From positions 1 to 8,570 of the forward strand of contig DAIEQT010000286.1 in assembly GCA_027347545.1 (NCBI GenBank): a stretch of 8,570 bases of DNA. Direction: 5' to 3'. The position numbers and the translations under genes are program-made. The stretch comes from Ignavibacteria bacterium. GTDB taxonomy: Bacteria > Bacteroidota > Ignavibacteria > Ignavibacteriales > Melioribacteraceae. Positions 5,326-8,570 of the stretch are shown in pieces (within the stretch, counting starts at the first letter, position 1; each line of letters starts with the position of its first letter). The notes under the pieces were generated by a model. The model was given only the letters and a program-made list of their open reading frames with translations, did not search any database and was not told the DNA's origin.

Positions 5326-6720
5326 ATGGAAAACAAAATCAAACAGCCGCTTTACATTGTTGCTCTAACCACACTTCTGCTTGTCGGGCTTTCATTTGTA
5401 AAGGTTGATTACCTAATCGAAAAAGTAAATTTTACAATCAGAACTGTTGATGTACTAGCAGACATTAAAGACATTCCGCTTGAAGAACCAGCTATTAATG
5501 CGCTAAACGCCACACCGCTTTACAACAAAGCATCTCTTAACATCATTCCATTTTTTGCAAACGCGGCAGAAGCAATTGTTGATTTATTCAGCGAACCGGC
5601 TCCGTCACAAGGCGTAAAAACTCCAATTACCGGAAACACAAAACAGCTTAGCAATTTTTTTGAAGCTGTTAAGCTAGCAAAATCAAAAAGTGTACGTGTA
5701 GCTCACTTTGGCGATTCCGCCATTGAAGGCGATTTAATTACAGCCGATATGCGCGAAACTTTACAAAACAAATTTGGCGGGAACGGTGTTGGCTGGCTTG
5801 GTATTGTTTCTCAAGACATCACATTTAGAATGACTACAAAGCATTCTTTTTCTCAAGGGAATTGGGATGTTGCCTCAGCATACACAAACAATCCTAAAGG
5901 TTTGCCTTTGGGAATTAGCGCGGAAGCTGTAGTTCCAAAAGGAAATGCCTGGGTTCAGTATGAAGCAACTCCGATGAGAAGGTACTTGCGCGACTTCAAC
6001 ACAGTAAAAGTTTACTACACAAACGCAAAAGCTTCTACAATCAATTATTCTTTCGACGGTGGAGCCAAACAAACTATGGCGCTTAAACCTGGCTCGGGCG
6101 TTCAAGAATTAATTTTGAAACCGGCTGGAAAAGCAAAGAAGATTAAGATAGAATTTCCGGTTGCCGAACAAGCTACTTTCTTTGGCGCTACATTGGAAAA
6201 CGATCCCGGCGTTTATGTTGATAATTTTCCTCTCCGCGGAAACAGCGGCGTTGATCTGCAGCAAGTTAGCGTTCCGATGCTAAAAGAATTTGCAAAGTAT
6301 ATGGATTACAAACTTATCATTTTAGAGTTTGGATTAAACATTGCCGGCAATAAAACCGATTACACCTGGTACGAACGTGAAATGACTAAAGTGATTAACA
6401 ACTTCAAAGCTGCATTTCCAAAAGCAAGCATAGTGCTCGTTTCTGTTCACGATAAATCAATGAAAAAACGAAGCGAGTTTGTTACCGATCCGGCAATTAC
6501 AAGATTAGTAGCCTCTCAAAAAAATCTTGCAAAGACTGCCGATGTTGCTATTTGGAGTTTGTTTGATGCAATGGGCGGGCAAAATTCTATGCCCACCTGG
6601 GTAAACGCAAATCCACCTTTGGCTTTTAAGGATTACATTCACTTTAATGATCAAGGCGCAAAGAAAGTTGCGCAGCTTTTCACTGACGCATTATTTGATG
6701 AATTTAACAAGAGCAAATAA
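5326..6720 (+). CDS. Membrane-anchored SGNH hydrolase-like protein with large inserted domain
   Basis: An N-terminal hydrophobic segment (about residues 9-25) acts as an anchor or signal, followed by a low-complexity linker to about residue 105. The SGNH fold follows. Block I is VAHFGDSAIEGD with Ser131, and block II is probably LRGNSGVD (Gly305). At the block III position there is ILEFGLNIAGN, with Asn338 in FGLN in place of GxND. Block V is DYIHFNDQG with Asp436 and His439. About 170 residues between blocks I and II look like a beta-rich inserted domain, as in two-domain peptidoglycan or alginate O-acetyl-transfer/esterase proteins. The total is 464 residues. The ATG at 5326 has GAGG (5313-5316) 9 bases upstream. 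The stop TAA abuts the next ATG with no gap. I infer a periplasm-facing enzyme moving acyl groups on an envelope polymer; the exact substrate is unknown. Confidence 0.85.
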   Translation: MENKIKQPLYIVALTTLLLVGLSFVKVDYLIEKVNFTIRTVDVLADIKDIPLEEPAINALNATPLYNKASLNIIPFFANAAEAIVDLFSEPAPSQGVKTPITGNTKQLSNFFEAVKLAKSKSVRVAHFGDSAIEGDLITADMRETLQNKFGGNGVGWLGIVSQDITFRMTTKHSFSQGNWDVASAYTNNPKGLPLGISAEAVVPKGNAWVQYEATPMRRYLRDFNTVKVYYTNAKASTINYSFDGGAKQTMALKPGSGVQELILKPAGKAKKIKIEFPVAEQATFFGATLENDPGVYVDNFPLRGNSGVDLQQVSVPMLKEFAKYMDYKLIILEFGLNIAGNKTDYTWYEREMTKVINNFKAAFPKASIVLVSVHDKSMKKRSEFVTDPAITRLVASQKNLAKTADVAIWSLFDAMGGQNSMPTWVNANPPLAFKDYIHFNDQGAKKVAQLFTDALFDEFNKSK

Positions 6721-8454
6721 ATGAGCGAGTTTAATTTCAACATTGAAGAAGCTAACACGCTTTGGAAACGCTGGACACTCAACGCAAAAAAATATCCTGA
6801 CCGTGAAGCAATTATTCACTGGCTTGCTGATGGAGAACATCACCGCTGGACATTTAGCGCTTTGCTGGAATCCGCGAAAAAGTTTTCTGTTCACATTAAA
6901 GCTGCCGGAATAAAGCCCGGAGATGTTTGCGCAATTGTTATGCGCCACAATCCAAACTTCTATCCATTGTACATGGGAATTAGCCGTACTGCTGCATTGC
7001 CTGCATGTTTAGCTTATCCAAATCCACGTTTGCACCCGGATAAATTCCGGCAAGGTATTGAAGGAATGTCTCAGCGTTCCGGTTTAGATTATATTCTAAC
7101 TGAACGTGAACTTGAACCGCTTATTCGTCCGTTGATTGAAAAACCGGGCAGTACAATTAAAGCAATGCTATTCCCTCTTGAATGGGATACACAAAGTGCA
7201 ATTGATCCAAAAGTTGATGAAGAAATAGAAACGATTGCAAACAATGTTAAAGATACTGAGCCATTTTTGCTTCAGCATTCAAGCGGTACAACTGGATTAC
7301 AAAAACCGGTAGTGCTTTCTCATAGAGCAGTTCTTAATCATGTTAAGCATTACGGCAAAGCAATTGGCTTTAATGAGAATGATAAAATTGTTAGCTGGCT
7401 TCCTTTATATCACGATATGGGTTTGATCGGCGCTTATCATCTTCCGCTTGCTTACGGAATTCCTTCCGTGCAAATAGATCCGTTTCAGTGGGTTCTCGCG
7501 CCGGTAATTCAGTTTGAAGCTATCACACAAGAAAAAGGAACTCTACTCTGGCTTCCTAATTTTGCTTACAACATTTACGCTGAAAAAGTTGATGAAGAAG
7601 AACTCGAGGAAATTAATCTCTCAAGTGTCCGCAGAGTTATAAACGCAAGCGAACCTATTCGTCACGATAGTCACCAAAAATTTGCAGACCGTTTTGCCAA
7701 GTATGGATTTAATCCTTTGGCATTAACCGGAATGTATGGAATGGCGGAAACTACTTTAGCTTGCTGCCAAACTGAAGAAGGCAAGCCAATTTCCGAAGTT
7801 GCCGCAGATAGAAATGAATTATCCAATGGTAAATTTAAATTTGCCGAAGGCGACGCAGTTGTTCGCATTTGTGTTTCATCCGGCAAGTTGATTGACGAAT
7901 GCCAAATGAAAATTGTTGATGAGAATAGAAAAGAGATTGAAGATGGACTCGTTGGAGAAGTTGCTACTCACTCAGTTTCAATGTTTGATGGTTACCGGAA
8001 CTATCCAGAAAAAACAGCAGAGGTTTTTGCTGATGGATGGTTTTACACCGGAGATTACGGATTCAAATACAAAGATGAGTTTTACATCATCGGCAGAAAG
8101 AAAGATATTATAATAGTAGCTGGAAAAAACATTTATCCCGAAGACATTGAAAATGTAGTTAACCATACAGAAGGCGTTGTGCCGGGACGCGTTATTGCAT
8201 TTGGCGAAGATGATGAAACAATGGGAACAGAACAAGTAGCTGTTGTAGTGGAAACCAAAGCTGTAACAGAAGAAGAAAAGAAGAACGTGCGCATGGCTAT
8301 TTTGCGCGCTGGAATGAGTATAGACATTAACATTCACAAAGTGTATTTAGTGCCGTCGCGCTGGCTAATTAAAAGCTCTGCGGGCAAACCAAGCCGCAAA
8401 GCAAATAAAGAAAGATTAATAAGTGGATCAGATCCACAAGTTTGGAGCAAATAA
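6721..8454 (+). CDS. Fatty-acyl-AMP ligase-type adenylate-forming enzyme
   Basis: This ANL-superfamily enzyme activates a carboxylic acid with ATP to an acyl-adenylate and loads it onto a carrier thiol. Core motifs appear in order: the P-loop HSSGTTGLQKPVVLSH (186-201), WLPLYHDMGLIG (226-237), PNFAY (279-283), GMYGMAETT (337-345), DGWFYTGDYG (438-447), GRKKDIIIVAGKNIYPEDIE (458-477) and the C-terminal SSAGKPSRK with the likely catalytic Lys556. The SWLPLYHDMGLIG, PNFAY and NASEPIR pattern is characteristic of fatty-acyl-AMP ligases rather than acetyl-CoA synthetases. The length of 577 residues is normal for that group. The ATG directly follows the upstream TAA without a good ribosome binding site, which implies coupling. 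The acyl carrier protein gene overlaps its stop by one base, strongly suggesting that carrier is the acceptor. Acyl chain specificity cannot be read by eye. Confidence 0.9.
   Translation: MSEFNFNIEEANTLWKRWTLNAKKYPDREAIIHWLADGEHHRWTFSALLESAKKFSVHIKAAGIKPGDVCAIVMRHNPNFYPLYMGISRTAALPACLAYPNPRLHPDKFRQGIEGMSQRSGLDYILTERELEPLIRPLIEKPGSTIKAMLFPLEWDTQSAIDPKVDEEIETIANNVKDTEPFLLQHSSGTTGLQKPVVLSHRAVLNHVKHYGKAIGFNENDKIVSWLPLYHDMGLIGAYHLPLAYGIPSVQIDPFQWVLAPVIQFEAITQEKGTLLWLPNFAYNIYAEKVDEEELEEINLSSVRRVINASEPIRHDSHQKFADRFAKYGFNPLALTGMYGMAETTLACCQTEEGKPISEVAADRNELSNGKFKFAEGDAVVRICVSSGKLIDECQMKIVDENRKEIEDGLVGEVATHSVSMFDGYRNYPEKTAEVFADGWFYTGDYGFKYKDEFYIIGRKKDIIIVAGKNIYPEDIENVVNHTEGVVPGRVIAFGEDDETMGTEQVAVVVETKAVTEEEKKNVRMAILRAGMSIDINIHKVYLVPSRWLIKSSAGKPSRKANKERLISGSDPQVWSK
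8423..8437. repeat. Odd palindrome GTGGATC-A-GATCCAC at the end of the acyl-AMP ligase gene
   Basis: Perfect 7-base arms flank a single central A within the last codons of the acyl-AMP ligase gene. The palindrome ends 6 bases before the GGAG (8444-8447) that serves the acyl carrier protein start. As RNA it could form a 5-bp stem with a 5-base loop just upstream of that site and affect carrier translation. It may equally be a codon coincidence. Confidence 0.35.
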
Positions 8455-8570
8455 TGATTTCAGCAGAATTAAAAGCAGTAATTCTTAAGCAGCTTAACCT
8501 GGATGATTTCAATCTTCAAGATGATACAATCGCGCCGCAAGTTCCGGGCTGGGATTCTCTCAATCATATT
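8454..8570 (+). CDS. Acyl carrier protein, N-terminal part (runs off the right edge)
   Basis: The 39 visible codons encode a carrier protein that begins MISAELKAVILKQL. They contain GWDSLNHI, where Ser35 in DSL is the expected 4'-phosphopantetheine attachment site. Placing that serine at position 35 fits the usual 75-85-residue acyl carrier protein. The ATG overlaps the preceding gene's TAA (TAATG), and GGAG at 8444-8447 gives a 6-base spacing, so it is coupled to the acyl-AMP ligase. The likely role is to accept the acyl group from that ligase and present it to a downstream acyltransferase. This is a dedicated carrier rather than the housekeeping AcpP, judged from the neighbours, because no fatty acid synthase genes are near. 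Confidence 0.9.
   Translation, partial: MISAELKAVILKQLNLDDFNLQDDTIAPQVPGWDSLNHI

Noticed and set aside
6691..6948. Minus-strand open frame across the SGNH/ligase junction
   Set aside because: It is antisense to two well-supported genes and has no ribosome binding site or recognisable motif.
7978..8337. Minus-strand open frame of 119 codons, and a second one at 8133-8333
   Set aside because: Both lie antisense to conserved motifs of the acyl-AMP ligase and have Cys/Phe/Ser-rich compositions typical of reverse-frame shadows.
6721..8454. Calling the ligase DltA (D-alanine activating)
   Set aside because: The motifs around WLPLYHDMGLIG and PNFAY fit fatty-acyl-AMP ligases, and the 577-residue length exceeds typical DltA proteins of about 500.
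1..8570. CRISPR array, tRNA or rRNA, insertion sequence, phage attachment site
   Set aside because: I saw no regularly spaced repeats, cloverleaf, transposase or terminal inverted repeats on either strand.

Overview
The window is AT-rich, gene-dense bacterial DNA. Its gene style suggests an anaerobic or facultative member of the Bacteroidota/Chlorobi/Ignavibacteria assemblage, with Ignavibacteria the best guess. The evidence is a bacterial HdrBC pair, low G+C, a TAnnTTTG-like promoter element and paired SGNH hydrolases beside acyl-activation genes. This assignment is an inference from style, because no rRNA or marker gene is present.

Left part (1-850, minus strand): the start of hdrB and a complete hdrC, read leftwards. 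They encode the CCG-domain catalytic subunit and the two-cluster ferredoxin-like subunit of a heterodisulfide-reductase-type electron transfer complex. A 370-base divergent intergenic region follows, with no convincing gene.

Middle (1221-4223, plus strand): rfbA (glucose-1-phosphate thymidylyltransferase, the first step to dTDP-sugars) with a small DUF454/YbaN-type membrane protein 10 bases behind it, then a weak hairpin. Next is a long coiled-coil protein gene that starts at 2595 with a good ribosome binding site but carries an in-frame TAG at 2712-2714. The same frame then stays open for about 500 codons to 4223.

Right part (4282-8570, plus strand): a tightly packed run of five genes. It holds a secreted SGNH hydrolase, a small helix-hairpin-helix Cdd1-type protein, a membrane-anchored SGNH hydrolase with a large inserted domain, a fatty-acyl-AMP-ligase-type adenylating enzyme, and the first 39 codons of an acyl carrier protein. 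Spacings are 4, 23, 0 and -1 bases, so these genes are probably co-transcribed.

An acyl-AMP ligase, a carrier protein and SGNH proteins are the same functional classes as DltA, DltC and DltD. The right-hand cluster may therefore charge an acyl group onto a carrier protein and pass it to an envelope glycan or lipid. The missing partner would be an MBOAT acyltransferase (DltB/AlgI type), expected just beyond the right edge. This is the most interesting hypothesis here. The in-frame amber codon is the most concrete oddity.
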